20,181 nucleotides of DNA from Bacteriovoracaceae bacterium UBA4096 (GTDB taxonomy: Bacteria > Bdellovibrionota > Bacteriovoracia > Bacteriovoracales > Bacteriovoracaceae), in contig DFXY01000002.1 of the NCBI GenBank assembly GCA_002381945.1, positions 4,298 to 24,478 of the forward strand. Reading direction: 5' to 3'. The notes under the pieces are model-generated. The model saw only the letters and a list, made by a program, of their open reading frames with translations, was not told where the DNA came from and searched no databases. Shown piece after piece: positions 1 through 7,423 of the stretch (positions are counted from its first letter, which is position 1; every line of letters begins with the position of its first letter). The translations under genes and the position numbers were made by a program.

Positions 1-242
1 CGCGAGGGCGAAAAGTTCAGATGGGAGTGATCGCACAAGATATAGAGAAAGTGTTCCCAGAGGCGGTTTTTTCTGCTGATGATGGTCACCACGAGATGAA
101 GTCTGTCAGTTATCAAAACCTGATTGCTCCGTTGATTCAAGGAATTAAAGAGCTGGCGCATGAAGCGGCTTTGAAAGATCTTAAGATCCGAGGGTTAGAA
201 GAACGGATAGAAAGACTGGAAAGTGCTTATCCCAAGAGGTAA
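1..242 (+). CDS. C-terminal end of a peptidase S74 (intramolecular chaperone) domain protein, 5' truncated
   Basis: The reading frame is open from the window edge (first full codon at base 3), so this is the 3' end of a longer gene. The visible residues give the S74 signature: a GVIAQDIEKVFPEAV block followed by a helix, then a heptad-like charged C-terminus (LKIRGLEERIERLES) that probably forms a trimeric coiled coil. In phage tail spikes and fibres this domain folds the preceding trimeric fibre and is then cut off. Bacterial versions, including the mosaic adhesive fibres of Bdellovibrio, carry it at the C-terminus. The cleavage site and the fibre body lie upstream of the window, so the passenger domain is unknown. 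The domain call rests on the GVIAQ...PE motif and the coiled-coil tail. Confidence 0.8.
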   Translation, partial: RGRKVQMGVIAQDIEKVFPEAVFSADDGHHEMKSVSYQNLIAPLIQGIKELAHEAALKDLKIRGLEERIERLESAYPKR

Positions 243-264
243 AGTATTAGAGAGGTGATCTGCC

Positions 265-996
265 ATGTTATGGTCCACCATCTTCGGGCTCCTCTTTGTC
301 ACTATGGGATCGACCCTTTTGGGATCTTTTCCTATTCTTTTTCATCGGTATCTAAAAGATTCCCACTGGCGTTGGTCTGAGAGCTTTTGCGGTGGGGTGA
401 TGATTAGTGCTTCAATCTTTTCTCTTTATCTACCGGCCTATGAAATTTTAAAAATTCAAAATGCTTCTCTCAACCCTTTATGGCAAGGAAGCTTGTGGGG
501 ATTCTTATTTATTTTTGCTGCTCACAAACTGGTGCATCTATGGAGTTCTGATCACATTCAAAGGCGTGCTTACTTATTCGTACTCGCCATGGGAATTCAC
601 AATATACCTGAGGGATTGGCAGTGGGAGTAGATGTTGGTGCTTTAGGCTGGCAAGAAGCTATGCCACTAAACGTGGCGATTTTTATTCAAAATTTACCGG
701 AAGGGTTTGTAAGTAGCATGACCTTCCTGGTAGCAGGTTTTTCTTTGAAAGCTGCCTTGATTGCCAACGCACTGACTGCCGTGATTGAGGGGGCTTCCTC
801 TCTATCCGGTTTTCTTTTTGCCATCAGGGCCGATCTGGGTCTTGCCTTTCTTTTGGCATTCTCGGGTGCCTGTATGAGTAGTGTGGTGATGCTGGAAGCG
901 TGGAGTAAGTATCGGCTTGAAGGGAAGGCAAGTTTTGCCTTCCCTGGATTTGCTGCAGGTCTGTTGGTGTGTGCAATTCTTGATCTCTTTTTGTAA
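265..996 (+). CDS. ZIP-family divalent metal (zinc/iron) transporter
   Basis: A 243-residue inner-membrane protein with about eight hydrophobic segments, the usual size for bacterial ZIP carriers, which import Zn2+ or other divalent metals. TM4 carries HNIPEGLAVG (about residues 112-121) and TM5 carries QNLPEGF (about 142-148), the paired metal-site helices of the family. An AVIEG glutamate in the next helix fits the third metal-site residue. The TM5 motif begins QN rather than the HN of E. coli ZupT, closer to the gram-negative BbZIP pattern. Start: ATG preceded by GAGAGGTGAT at about 250-259. It lies 22 bp after the S74 gene and is followed by the long nrd promoter region. The metal cannot be told from sequence. 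Confidence 0.9.
   Translation: MLWSTIFGLLFVTMGSTLLGSFPILFHRYLKDSHWRWSESFCGGVMISASIFSLYLPAYEILKIQNASLNPLWQGSLWGFLFIFAAHKLVHLWSSDHIQRRAYLFVLAMGIHNIPEGLAVGVDVGALGWQEAMPLNVAIFIQNLPEGFVSSMTFLVAGFSLKAALIANALTAVIEGASSLSGFLFAIRADLGLAFLLAFSGACMSSVVMLEAWSKYRLEGKASFAFPGFAAGLLVCAILDLFL
922..944 (+). other. Perfect 10-bp stem hairpin inside the ZIP coding sequence
   Basis: GGGAAGGCAA (922-931), loop GTT, TTGCCTTCCC (935-944) form a perfect GC-rich stem about 50 bp before the stop codon. There is no T-run after it, so it is not a standard intrinsic terminator. It encodes part of a GKASFAFPG loop in the protein. Confidence 0.5.
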
Positions 997-1077
997 AGCA
1001 GATAGGCCTTGCGCAGAATTACATGTAAGAAATCGTTAGTTTCTATTCAGTTTTATCGATGAAATTTATCGGGAATT

Positions 1078-1093
1078 ACACTAAATCTAGTTA
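1078..1093 (+). promoter_or_regulatory. Predicted NrdR box 1
   Basis: ACACTAAATCTAGTTA fits the NrdR-box consensus (ACACwATATwTwGwGT type) with the core CwA..AT..TwG intact. It lies upstream of nrdB, the expected place for the ATP/dATP-sensing repressor NrdR. nrdR itself is not in the window. Confidence 0.6.
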
Positions 1094-1118
1094 GAAAACC
1101 GTCAAAAAAATGTCAACG

Positions 1119-1134
1119 CTACTATATATAGATT
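1119..1134 (+). promoter_or_regulatory. Predicted NrdR box 2, probably overlapping the nrdB -10 element
   Basis: CTACTATATATAGATT matches the NrdR-box core (C-T-A-T-A-T-A-T-A-G-A) almost perfectly. It starts 41 bp after box 1, close to four helical turns, so both boxes face the same side of the DNA. The TATATA in the centre is also the best -10 candidate for the nrdBA transcript, which would let bound NrdR block the polymerase. No convincing -35 was seen. Confidence 0.6.
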
Positions 1135-1226
1135 TTTATCTTTTCAAATGTCAGACTAACTACTACGCTTATTTTAAGACAGATAAATTTACACCACCAC
1201 ACACATCATGAAGAAGGAGCTGGGGT

Positions 1227-2213
1227 ATGAGCACGGAGCAACTACTAAAACCAACCAATGATCGTTTTGTTCTTTTCCCGATTAAGTATCACGACATTTG
1301 GGACATGTATAAAAAAGCGATGGCAAGTTTTTGGACAGCAGAAGAGATTGATCTTTATTCTGACTTAAATGATTGGGAATCTTTAAACGATCAAGAGCGT
1401 CATTATATTTCTCATATCCTGGCCTTCTTTTCGGCTTCTGACGGTATCGTTAATGAGAACTTGGCCCTTCGTTTTTATAACGATATTCAAATTCCTGAGG
1501 CCCGCTCGTTTTACGGTTTCCAGATTGCTATGGAAAATATCCATGCTGAGACTTATGGGCTCTTAATTGATACCTATATTAAGGATGCGGCCAAAAAAGA
1601 TTATCTGTTTAAGGCAATTGATAATATCCCATGTATCAAGAAAAAAGCTGACTGGGCATTAAAGTGGATTTACGGCAATGGTTCTTTTGCTGAACGTCTT
1701 GTGGCATTTGCGGCGATTGAAGGTATTTTCTTCTCTGGTTCTTTCTGCTCAATTTTCTGGCTTAAAAAACGTGGGCTCATGCCGGGTCTGACTTTCTCAA
1801 ATGAACTTATTTCAAGAGATGAAGGTCTTCACACTGACTTCGCTTGTCTTCTCTATAAAAACTACATTCAGGATAAACCATCTGAGGCCCGTATTCGTGA
1901 ATTGATTGTTGAAGCCGTTGAATTTGAATGTGAATTCATCACTGAAGCCCTTCCGGTTTCACTTATCGGAATGAATGCTGACCTTATGAAAGAATATATT
2001 AAGTTCGTGGCCGATAGATTGATGAGGCAGCTTGGTTATTCAAATATTTTTGATGCCAAGAATCCATTTGACTGGATGGAGCTTATATCAATGCAGGGTA
2101 AGACTAACTTTTTTGAAAGAAAAGTTTCTGAATATCAGAAAGCAGGCGTCGTAAATTCGACGAAAGAAGCTGCAGGTTCAAACTTTGCATTTTCAACAGA
2201 TATGGATTTTTAA
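1227..2213 (+). CDS. nrdB: Ribonucleoside-diphosphate reductase class Ia, small (radical) subunit
   Basis: The 328-residue R2 subunit generates the tyrosyl radical that is passed to NrdA for reduction of NDPs to dNDPs. All diiron ligands are visible: D72 (SASDG), E103 and H106 (AMENIH), E165 (AIEGIFFSG), E199 and H202 (SRDEGLH). The radical tyrosine is Y110, so this is class Ia rather than a Tyr-less Ic enzyme. The C-terminal tail ends in STDMDF, the peptide that docks on the large subunit. Stretches such as LAFFSASDGIVNENL, CIKKKADWALKWI and KKRGLMPGLTFSNELISRDE match eukaryotic R2 nearly word for word. Start: ATG with AAGGAG at 1214-1219. The order nrdB then nrdA, 32 bp apart, implies one operon under the NrdR boxes. 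Confidence 0.97.
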   Translation: MSTEQLLKPTNDRFVLFPIKYHDIWDMYKKAMASFWTAEEIDLYSDLNDWESLNDQERHYISHILAFFSASDGIVNENLALRFYNDIQIPEARSFYGFQIAMENIHAETYGLLIDTYIKDAAKKDYLFKAIDNIPCIKKKADWALKWIYGNGSFAERLVAFAAIEGIFFSGSFCSIFWLKKRGLMPGLTFSNELISRDEGLHTDFACLLYKNYIQDKPSEARIRELIVEAVEFECEFITEALPVSLIGMNADLMKEYIKFVADRLMRQLGYSNIFDAKNPFDWMELISMQGKTNFFERKVSEYQKAGVVNSTKEAAGSNFAFSTDMDF

Positions 2214-2245
2214 TTTAAGAAAGATAAGCGAAGAGGAGTTTAGAA

Positions 2246-4591
2246 ATGTTTGTTATCACACGTTCGGGCAAAAGAGAGCCGGTACAATTTGACAAGATCA
2301 CTCACAGAATTTCACAACTAAGTTATAACTTAGATCAAAAATATGTTGATGCTATTCAGGTCGCTAAACGAACCATCAATGGTTTATTTGACGGCATCAC
2401 TACTGATGAACTGGATAATCTTTCTGCTGAAGTATCAGCTTATATGACTTCTGTTCATCCGGACTATGCAAGACTGGCCGGGCGTATTGCTGTTGCCAAC
2501 CTACATCGTTCAACTTCTGATTCATTCATGGAGACTTTTGAGACTCTCTATAATTATGAAAATGAATTTACGAAGGAGAAACAACCTCTACTTTCAGATG
2601 AAATTTTCGCTTTCGCTCGCGAGCATAAGGATAGAATCTCTTCAGAAATTGCTTATTCTCGTGATTTTGAATTCGATTATTTTGGATTCAAGACTCTTGA
2701 AAAATCTTATTTATTGAAAGTGAACGGTAAAATTGTTGAACGTCCTCAGCATTTATTTATGCGAGTTGCCCTGGGAGTACAAATTGGAAACATCGAAGAA
2801 GCTATTAAAACCTATCATCTTATTTCCGAAGGTTGGTTTACACATGCTTCTCCGACTCTTTTTAATGCCGGTACTAATAAAGCGCAAATGTCGTCATGCT
2901 TCCTGGTAGCGACTAAAGATGATTCTATTGAAGGCATTTATGAGACTTTAAAGCAGTGTGCTCTGATTTCTCAATCTGCTGGTGGTATTGGTCTTTCAAT
3001 CCACAATGTCCGTGCAAAAGGTTCATTCATTCGTGGAACCAATGGTACTTCAAACGGTATCGTGCCTATGCTTCGTGTTTTCAACGATACTGCCCGCTAT
3101 GTTGATCAGGGTGGTGGTAAGCGTAAAGGTGCCTTTGCTATCTATTTAGAGCCTTGGCATGCTGATATTGAAGATTTTATCGACCTTCGCAAGAACCACG
3201 GTAAAGAAGAAATGCGTGCAAGAGACCTCTTTTACGCTCTTTGGATCAATGATCTTTTCATGAAGCGAGTAGAAGCGGATGCAGATTGGACTCTTATGTG
3301 TCCAAATAAATCGCCTGGTCTGGCCGACTGTCATGGTAAGAAGTTCGAAGCTCTTTATGAAAAATATGAAGCTGAAGGTCGTGGTTTAAGAGTCGTTAAG
3401 GCACGTGATCTATGGTTTAAGGTGATATCTTCACAAATTGAGACCGGCATGCCTTTCATGCTTTATAAAGATGCGGCCAACGAGAAATCGAATCAGAAGA
3501 ATCTGGGTACAATCAAGTCTTCTAACCTTTGTACTGAAATCATGCAGTACACTTCTGAAAAAGAAATTGCCGTCTGTAATCTTGCTTCAATTGCTCTTCC
3601 GATGTTTGTCGACAATGGCGAGTTCAATCACAAAAAACTCTACGAAGTAACTTATCAGGTAACACGTAACCTTAACCGTGTGATTGATCTTAACTACTAC
3701 CCGGTAGAAGAAGCGCGCTACTCAAATATGAAGAACCGCCCGGTAGGTCTTGGAGTTCAAGGTCTGGCCGATACATTCTTTAAAATGCGACTTCCTTTTG
3801 AATCAGAAGGTGCTCGTCGTGTGAATAAAGAAGTTTTTGAAACTATTTATTATGCGGCCCTTTCTGCCTCGGCCGATCTTGCAAAAGAACAGGGCCATTA
3901 CGAGTCTTATGAAGGTTCTCCAATCTCTCAAGGCATCCTTCAACACGACATGTGGGGTGTTACTCCTTCTGAACGTTGGGATTGGACAACTTTAAGGGCC
4001 AAGATTAAGACTTACGGCGTTCGTAACTCACTTCTAATGGCACCTATGCCAACAGCTTCGACATCTCAAATTCTTGGTAATAATGAGTGTATTGAACCTG
4101 TGACCTCAAATATTTACACACGTCGGGTTCTCTCTGGAGAGTTCGCTATGGTTAATAAGCATCTAGTGCGTGACCTTATTCAGCTTGGACTCTGGAATGA
4201 AGAAATGAAGGACCGGATCATCGCTCACAATGGATCGGTTCAGTACATTCCAGAGATTCCTGCTGACCTCAAAGAGCTTTACCGCACCGTATGGGAAATT
4301 AAGCAGAAATCGATCCTTGAAATGGCAGCTGATCGTGGTGCCTATATCGATCAGTCTCAGTCGCTTAATATCCACATGGAAGATACAAACTTTGGTAAGC
4401 TTTCTTCATTGCACTTTGCTGCATGGAAACTTGGCCTGAAAACTGGAATGTATTATCTTAGAACTCGTCCAGCAGTGGATGCGATTAAATTTACGATTAA
4501 AGAAACTTCGAAAGCTGCTCCCGCGGATCAGCAAGCTGCAATGGTTTGTTCATTAGACAATCCAGAGGACTGCGTAAGCTGCGGAAGCTAG
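2246..4591 (+). CDS. nrdA: Ribonucleoside-diphosphate reductase class Ia, large (catalytic) subunit
   Basis: A 781-residue R1 subunit. Residues 1-92 form the ATP-cone (VITRSGKREPVQFDKIT) that senses ATP/dATP. The active site is complete: C218 (MSSCFL) and C444 (AVCNLAS) are the redox pair, N427, C429 and E431 (SNLCTE) hold the thiyl-radical cysteine and its partners, and Y736-Y737 (GMYYLRTRP) end the radical relay. The C-terminus carries the mobile redox pair C776/C779 (DCVSCGS). It is of the eukaryote-like subtype: the active-site cysteines fall at the same residue numbers as in human RRM1, and the tail MVCSL...C..CGS matches too. Start: ATG after GAAGAGGAG at about 2229-2237. It is followed at once by a strong terminator. 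Confidence 0.97.
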   Translation: MFVITRSGKREPVQFDKITHRISQLSYNLDQKYVDAIQVAKRTINGLFDGITTDELDNLSAEVSAYMTSVHPDYARLAGRIAVANLHRSTSDSFMETFETLYNYENEFTKEKQPLLSDEIFAFAREHKDRISSEIAYSRDFEFDYFGFKTLEKSYLLKVNGKIVERPQHLFMRVALGVQIGNIEEAIKTYHLISEGWFTHASPTLFNAGTNKAQMSSCFLVATKDDSIEGIYETLKQCALISQSAGGIGLSIHNVRAKGSFIRGTNGTSNGIVPMLRVFNDTARYVDQGGGKRKGAFAIYLEPWHADIEDFIDLRKNHGKEEMRARDLFYALWINDLFMKRVEADADWTLMCPNKSPGLADCHGKKFEALYEKYEAEGRGLRVVKARDLWFKVISSQIETGMPFMLYKDAANEKSNQKNLGTIKSSNLCTEIMQYTSEKEIAVCNLASIALPMFVDNGEFNHKKLYEVTYQVTRNLNRVIDLNYYPVEEARYSNMKNRPVGLGVQGLADTFFKMRLPFESEGARRVNKEVFETIYYAALSASADLAKEQGHYESYEGSPISQGILQHDMWGVTPSERWDWTTLRAKIKTYGVRNSLLMAPMPTASTSQILGNNECIEPVTSNIYTRRVLSGEFAMVNKHLVRDLIQLGLWNEEMKDRIIAHNGSVQYIPEIPADLKELYRTVWEIKQKSILEMAADRGAYIDQSQSLNIHMEDTNFGKLSSLHFAAWKLGLKTGMYYLRTRPAVDAIKFTIKETSKAAPADQQAAMVCSLDNPEDCVSCGS

Positions 4592-4602
4592 GTTTATCTG
4601 TC

Positions 4603-4647
4603 AAAGGCCTCCTCACATCTAGGATGTTGTGAGGGGGCCTTTTTTTT
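4603..4647 (+). terminator. Rho-independent terminator of nrdBA
   Basis: AAAGGCCTCCTCACA (4603-4617) pairs with TGTGAGGGGGCCTTT (4628-4642) in a 15-bp stem with one G-T wobble, followed by a T-run to 4647. The stop codon of the convergent methyltransferase gene (4646-4648) lies at the end of this T-run. On the minus strand the T-run is only three bases, so it acts mainly for nrdA. Confidence 0.93.
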
Positions 4648-5482
4648 AGTCTAAAATGTTGTAACCCATCTCAGGACGTCTTAATTCCTTGGACAAGTTA
4701 TTCAGATTTTCCGGAATAGGCTGATGAGGTGAAACAGGAAATAGCACGTTATAGTCTGGCTTTTTAAAACGAATGCTTTCCCGATTCTCAAGCGTGTTGA
4801 TATCAATTCCCCGACGTCTTAATTCACCCATGGCATCTCTTAAGTCCAGGACTAAACCTTTTGAATATATGTTCACTCCGGTAACATCCGTATGAAATGA
4901 AAGGCCACCTGGTTTTAATACCCGCATGATTTCATTTAGTAATTCGAACTTGTACTTGATGTGCCTCAAAGTGTCCTGGGTGTAGATAAGATCGAATTTA
5001 TTCTGGGCGTAGGGGATACGTTTCCCAAAATCCAGATTCTCAAATACGATATAAGGTAAATCGACTTGTTCAACCTCATGCTTATTAAAAATTTCAAACT
5101 TCAAGGCCGTCAGGACATAGCTTTCCCGGCGATAGAAGGTATGGGTTTTTTCTTTGTTGATTCCATAGAATTCGACCTCTGGAAAGAGTTTCTTCAATTC
5201 CATTAGCACTCGTCCGTTGCCGGCCCCTATTTCCATCACTCTTGTTTTTTCTCCGGCCAGACGATTCTTGCCATAAATGTCCTGGATCTGATCTTGTAAT
5301 TTATAAGGAGCAATTTTTAAATTTAAATCCGACAGTGAATGAGAGCGTTCTTCATTGTACTGAAGGTTTTTATACTCATCCCAGTTCATGGATTCAACGG
5401 TTTGTTCAGTTTGAAAATAGAGGCTCAAGCAAAAGCCGATGATAATACTTGATATTGCCAGAAGTATGTTTCTTAGTCCCAT
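4646..5482 (-). CDS. Membrane-anchored class I SAM-dependent methyltransferase
   Basis: About 278 residues. An N-terminal hydrophobic helix (LLAISSIIIGFCLSLYF) acts as an uncleaved anchor or signal peptide and is followed by a Rossmann methyltransferase domain. Motif I is VMEIGAGNGRVL, the acidic/FDLIYTQDTLRHI strand is motif IV, and LNEIMRVLKPGGLSFHTD is the typical motif V-VI region. The substrate is unknown. The frame can be extended to a GTG at 5497, but neither start has a Shine-Dalgarno sequence. The ATG at 5482 is preferred because a weak TTGAGT-18-TTCAAT element ends 6 nt before it. If the helix is a true signal peptide, a SAM enzyme in the periplasm would be odd; a cytoplasmic membrane-bound enzyme is more likely if the N-terminus stays inside. 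Confidence 0.82.
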   Translation of the reverse strand: MGLRNILLAISSIIIGFCLSLYFQTEQTVESMNWDEYKNLQYNEERSHSLSDLNLKIAPYKLQDQIQDIYGKNRLAGEKTRVMEIGAGNGRVLMELKKLFPEVEFYGINKEKTHTFYRRESYVLTALKFEIFNKHEVEQVDLPYIVFENLDFGKRIPYAQNKFDLIYTQDTLRHIKYKFELLNEIMRVLKPGGLSFHTDVTGVNIYSKGLVLDLRDAMGELRRRGIDINTLENRESIRFKKPDYNVLFPVSPHQPIPENLNNLSKELRRPEMGYNILD

Positions 5483-5541
5483 TGAACAATTGAACACGGA
5501 AAGGAGGATTTACTCAAGTGTTTCCCTTCACATAAAGAGTT

Positions 5542-5569
5542 TTGACAATGAGTTTTACTTGATCATAAT
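5542..5569 (+). promoter_or_regulatory. Sigma-70-type promoter for the beta-barrel gene
   Basis: TTGACA (5542-5547), 16-bp spacer, CATAAT (5564-5569). The predicted start of transcription is about 5576, leaving a leader of some 24 nt with AAAGGAG at 5586-5592 before the TTG start codon. Confidence 0.7.
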
Positions 5570-5599
5570 AGGGGTATCTGTCTCTAAAGGAGTTGTTGC

Positions 5600-6040
5600 T
5601 TGAAATCAATTGTCGCTATTCTCATACTTTTGTGTAGCCTTTCATCATGGGCAAATCAAAAGGGATTAGGAATTTCAATTGGAAATCCTACCGGACTTAA
5701 CGGGAAGTATTGGCTTGATTCTTCCAAGGCCATTGATGCGGGCATGGCATGGTCATTGGGAAAACACTCTGACTTTAGCCTTCATTCAGATTATCTTCTG
5801 CATAAAGATGCGGCCTTTTATTTCAACGACGTTCATCCTCTGGATTTTTATTATGGCATTGGGGCAAGGATGGAGTTTTCCGATGATATTGAACTTGGAG
5901 TTAGAGTTCCTTTGGGTATAACTCATCGTTTCGAGCAAGAATCTGCGGACATCTTTGCAGAAGTTGCTCCCATCGTGGATTTAGTTTCCAAAACAGGATT
6001 AGAACTGCACTTGTTATTCGGGGCTCGTTATTACTTTTAA
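5600..6040 (+). CDS. Small outer-membrane beta-barrel protein
   Basis: 146 residues starting at TTG, chosen because AAAGGAG lies 8 nt upstream and the signal peptide begins directly (MKSIVAILILLCSLSSWA, cleavage after WA-N). The mature part consists of alternating hydrophobic/polar beta-strands with glycine and aromatic residues (DFYYGIGARMEFSDDIELGVRVPLGI). It ends GARYYF, with the C-terminal aromatic residue that the BAM complex recognises in outer-membrane proteins. At about 127 mature residues it would form a small barrel of about 8 strands or less. No enzymatic motif is seen. The stop codon is 3 bp from that of the convergent gene. Confidence 0.75.
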   Translation: MKSIVAILILLCSLSSWANQKGLGISIGNPTGLNGKYWLDSSKAIDAGMAWSLGKHSDFSLHSDYLLHKDAAFYFNDVHPLDFYYGIGARMEFSDDIELGVRVPLGITHRFEQESADIFAEVAPIVDLVSKTGLELHLLFGARYYF

Positions 6041-6082
6041 AAGTTAATTCACAAGAATTTTTTCTTTAATATTAACTTTTTT
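6039..6082 (+). terminator. Possible AT-rich terminator at the convergent gene end
   Basis: AAAAGTTAAT (6039-6048) pairs with ATTAACTTTT (6071-6080), with a nested AAGAA/TTCTT stem in the loop, and is followed by TT. The stem is almost all A-T, so termination strength is doubtful. It could serve the 5600 gene while lying inside the 3' end of the opposing gene. Confidence 0.35.
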
Positions 6083-6604
6083 CCCATTGATCTCGGAGAT
6101 TCTAAGCTCCCCACCCAAGTTTTTCTCAATGGCATTTTTACTCATTGGATTGATCTGAACCTGATAGTCGGCTTCAAACTTTACAGTGCTTTTATTTCCA
6201 GAAAGGATTCCTGATCTCATTGCTATGTTTAATATCGGTTTGCTTTCAACTTGGGCCGTGATGGTATTCTGGGATGCCACATTTGAGTAGGATCTGATGT
6301 TTCTGAGTTTTAAGTTTACGGGAAAGGGCTGAAAAACTTTTGGTTTAATCGTTCCTTCAATATCGCAACCAACTTTAAATTTATAATTTAAAGTTGCCTC
6401 TTCTTTCATCATCAGCACATTCATCCAATTAACTTTCTCTTTTGAACAAGTATCGACTCGAAATTTGTCTGTTCCTTTAGGGCGTGCCTTGGCCTGCCCG
6501 GCCAGAATAGGGGCCATAAGAGACTTAATAGATAATTTGGCATCTTCTATTTCAGATCCTCCAAAAGTTAAAAAAGATAATAAAAGAATCCAAAGGGTCA
6601 GCAT
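6044..6604 (-). CDS. Secreted/periplasmic protein of unknown function
   Basis: 186 residues. An N-terminal signal peptide (MLTLWILLLSFLTFGGS) is followed by a lysine-rich, beta-strand-rich mature region. Two cysteines (DTCSKEK and KVGCDIEG, about residues 53 and 79) could form one disulfide in the periplasm. I do not recognise the family; the overall look (short strands such as LKLRNIRSYSNV and AQVESKPILNIA) suggests a beta-sandwich or lipid-binding-type fold, but this is a guess. Start: ATG at 6604, with only a weak GAGTGA-like site upstream and a TAAAAT -10 candidate 9 nt before it. Convergent with the barrel gene; divergent from the response regulator. Confidence 0.7.
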   Translation of the reverse strand: MLTLWILLLSFLTFGGSEIEDAKLSIKSLMAPILAGQAKARPKGTDKFRVDTCSKEKVNWMNVLMMKEEATLNYKFKVGCDIEGTIKPKVFQPFPVNLKLRNIRSYSNVASQNTITAQVESKPILNIAMRSGILSGNKSTVKFEADYQVQINPMSKNAIEKNLGGELRISEINGKKVNIKEKILVN

Positions 6605-6712
6605 AAGTCACTCATTTTATTAGTTAAACTATCAACCTTAAGCAAACTTAATTCTACAGGTCCACTGAGATTTTGATAAGGTTCTCTGCAATAAATACCG
6701 ATTAGGCAGGCT

Positions 6713-7423
6713 ATGGAAGAAGACATACTCAAAGGCAAAACCCTACTGGTCGTCGATGACGAAGTTGATTTACGGGATATCGTTGCCAGTGAACTTGAAT
6801 TTATGGGTGCTAAGGTTTTCCAGGCGGAAAATATTCTGAAGGCCCAGAAAATTCTGAGTGAAAATAAAATTGATCTCATTATTTCAGATATCAGAATGCC
6901 AGGCGGAACTGGCATCGATCTTTTGGAAGTAGTGAAGGAAAAGGTCAATGAGGCCCCTCCAGTCATATTAATTACCGGTTTTGCTGATATCACCCTAGAA
7001 GATGCATTTGATAAAGGTGCCGAGGCGCTTTTAAATAAACCGTTTAAACTGGATGATTTGATTAAAATGGTAGTTCGTTATACTGCACCGATTGATGAAC
7101 GGTTTTTAGGCCCAGTTGAATCTCCTGCACTTTTGAATGGTGCCAAGGATGACATTGTCTATTTCGGGCGAGGTGGTATGGCCATTGATATTACCAATCA
7201 AGGTCGTAAGTATGACATAGGGGCAGAAGTACACTTCACGCTACATAATGGTGGAGTGGATTTTGAAGGTAAGGGTGTTTGTCGCTGGATTAAACTACTC
7301 AATAGCCATCAGGTTTTTATGGGTCTTGAATTTATTAGTCTTAAAGAAGAGTCCTTAAATCAGTTTAAGAAATTGATTGATGGTAAATCAGTCATTCCTT
7401 ATATACCGACTGTAAGAAGTTAA
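6713..7423 (+). CDS. Response regulator with receiver and PilZ-like domains
   Basis: 236 residues. Residues 8-125 form a complete receiver domain: D15/D16 (VVDDE), phosphoacceptor D59 (IISDIRMPGG), T88 (LITG) and K109 (LNKPFK). Residues about 135-225 resemble a PilZ domain: YFGRGGMAIDIT, a beta-barrel core with GKGVCRWIK, and the typical MGLEFISLKEE end followed by a helix. The RxxxR arginines and the (D/N)xSxxG motif that bind c-di-GMP are not visible in standard form, so binding is doubtful and the domain may act as a protein adaptor. No sensor kinase lies nearby. Its stop codon overlaps that of msrA by 3-4 bp. Start: ATG with a weak AGGCAG site. Confidence 0.85.
   Translation: MEEDILKGKTLLVVDDEVDLRDIVASELEFMGAKVFQAENILKAQKILSENKIDLIISDIRMPGGTGIDLLEVVKEKVNEAPPVILITGFADITLEDAFDKGAEALLNKPFKLDDLIKMVVRYTAPIDERFLGPVESPALLNGAKDDIVYFGRGGMAIDITNQGRKYDIGAEVHFTLHNGGVDFEGKGVCRWIKLLNSHQVFMGLEFISLKEESLNQFKKLIDGKSVIPYIPTVRS

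Noticed and set aside
265..996. Loss of a key ZIP residue, from QN instead of HN in the TM5 motif
   Set aside because: Glutamine at this place fits the BbZIP-type site, so it is more likely a subfamily trait than a defect.
5498..5520. AAAGGAGG on the plus strand (CCTCCTTT on the minus strand) just upstream of the methyltransferase start
   Set aside because: On the plus strand it leads only to a five-codon GTG frame; on the minus strand it is an anti-Shine-Dalgarno-like string with no evident role. Probably chance.
6598..6993. 131-codon frame antisense to the response regulator
   Set aside because: It mirrors the receiver-domain codons, is rich in serine as expected for an antisense shadow, and overlaps a gene with a complete REC domain.
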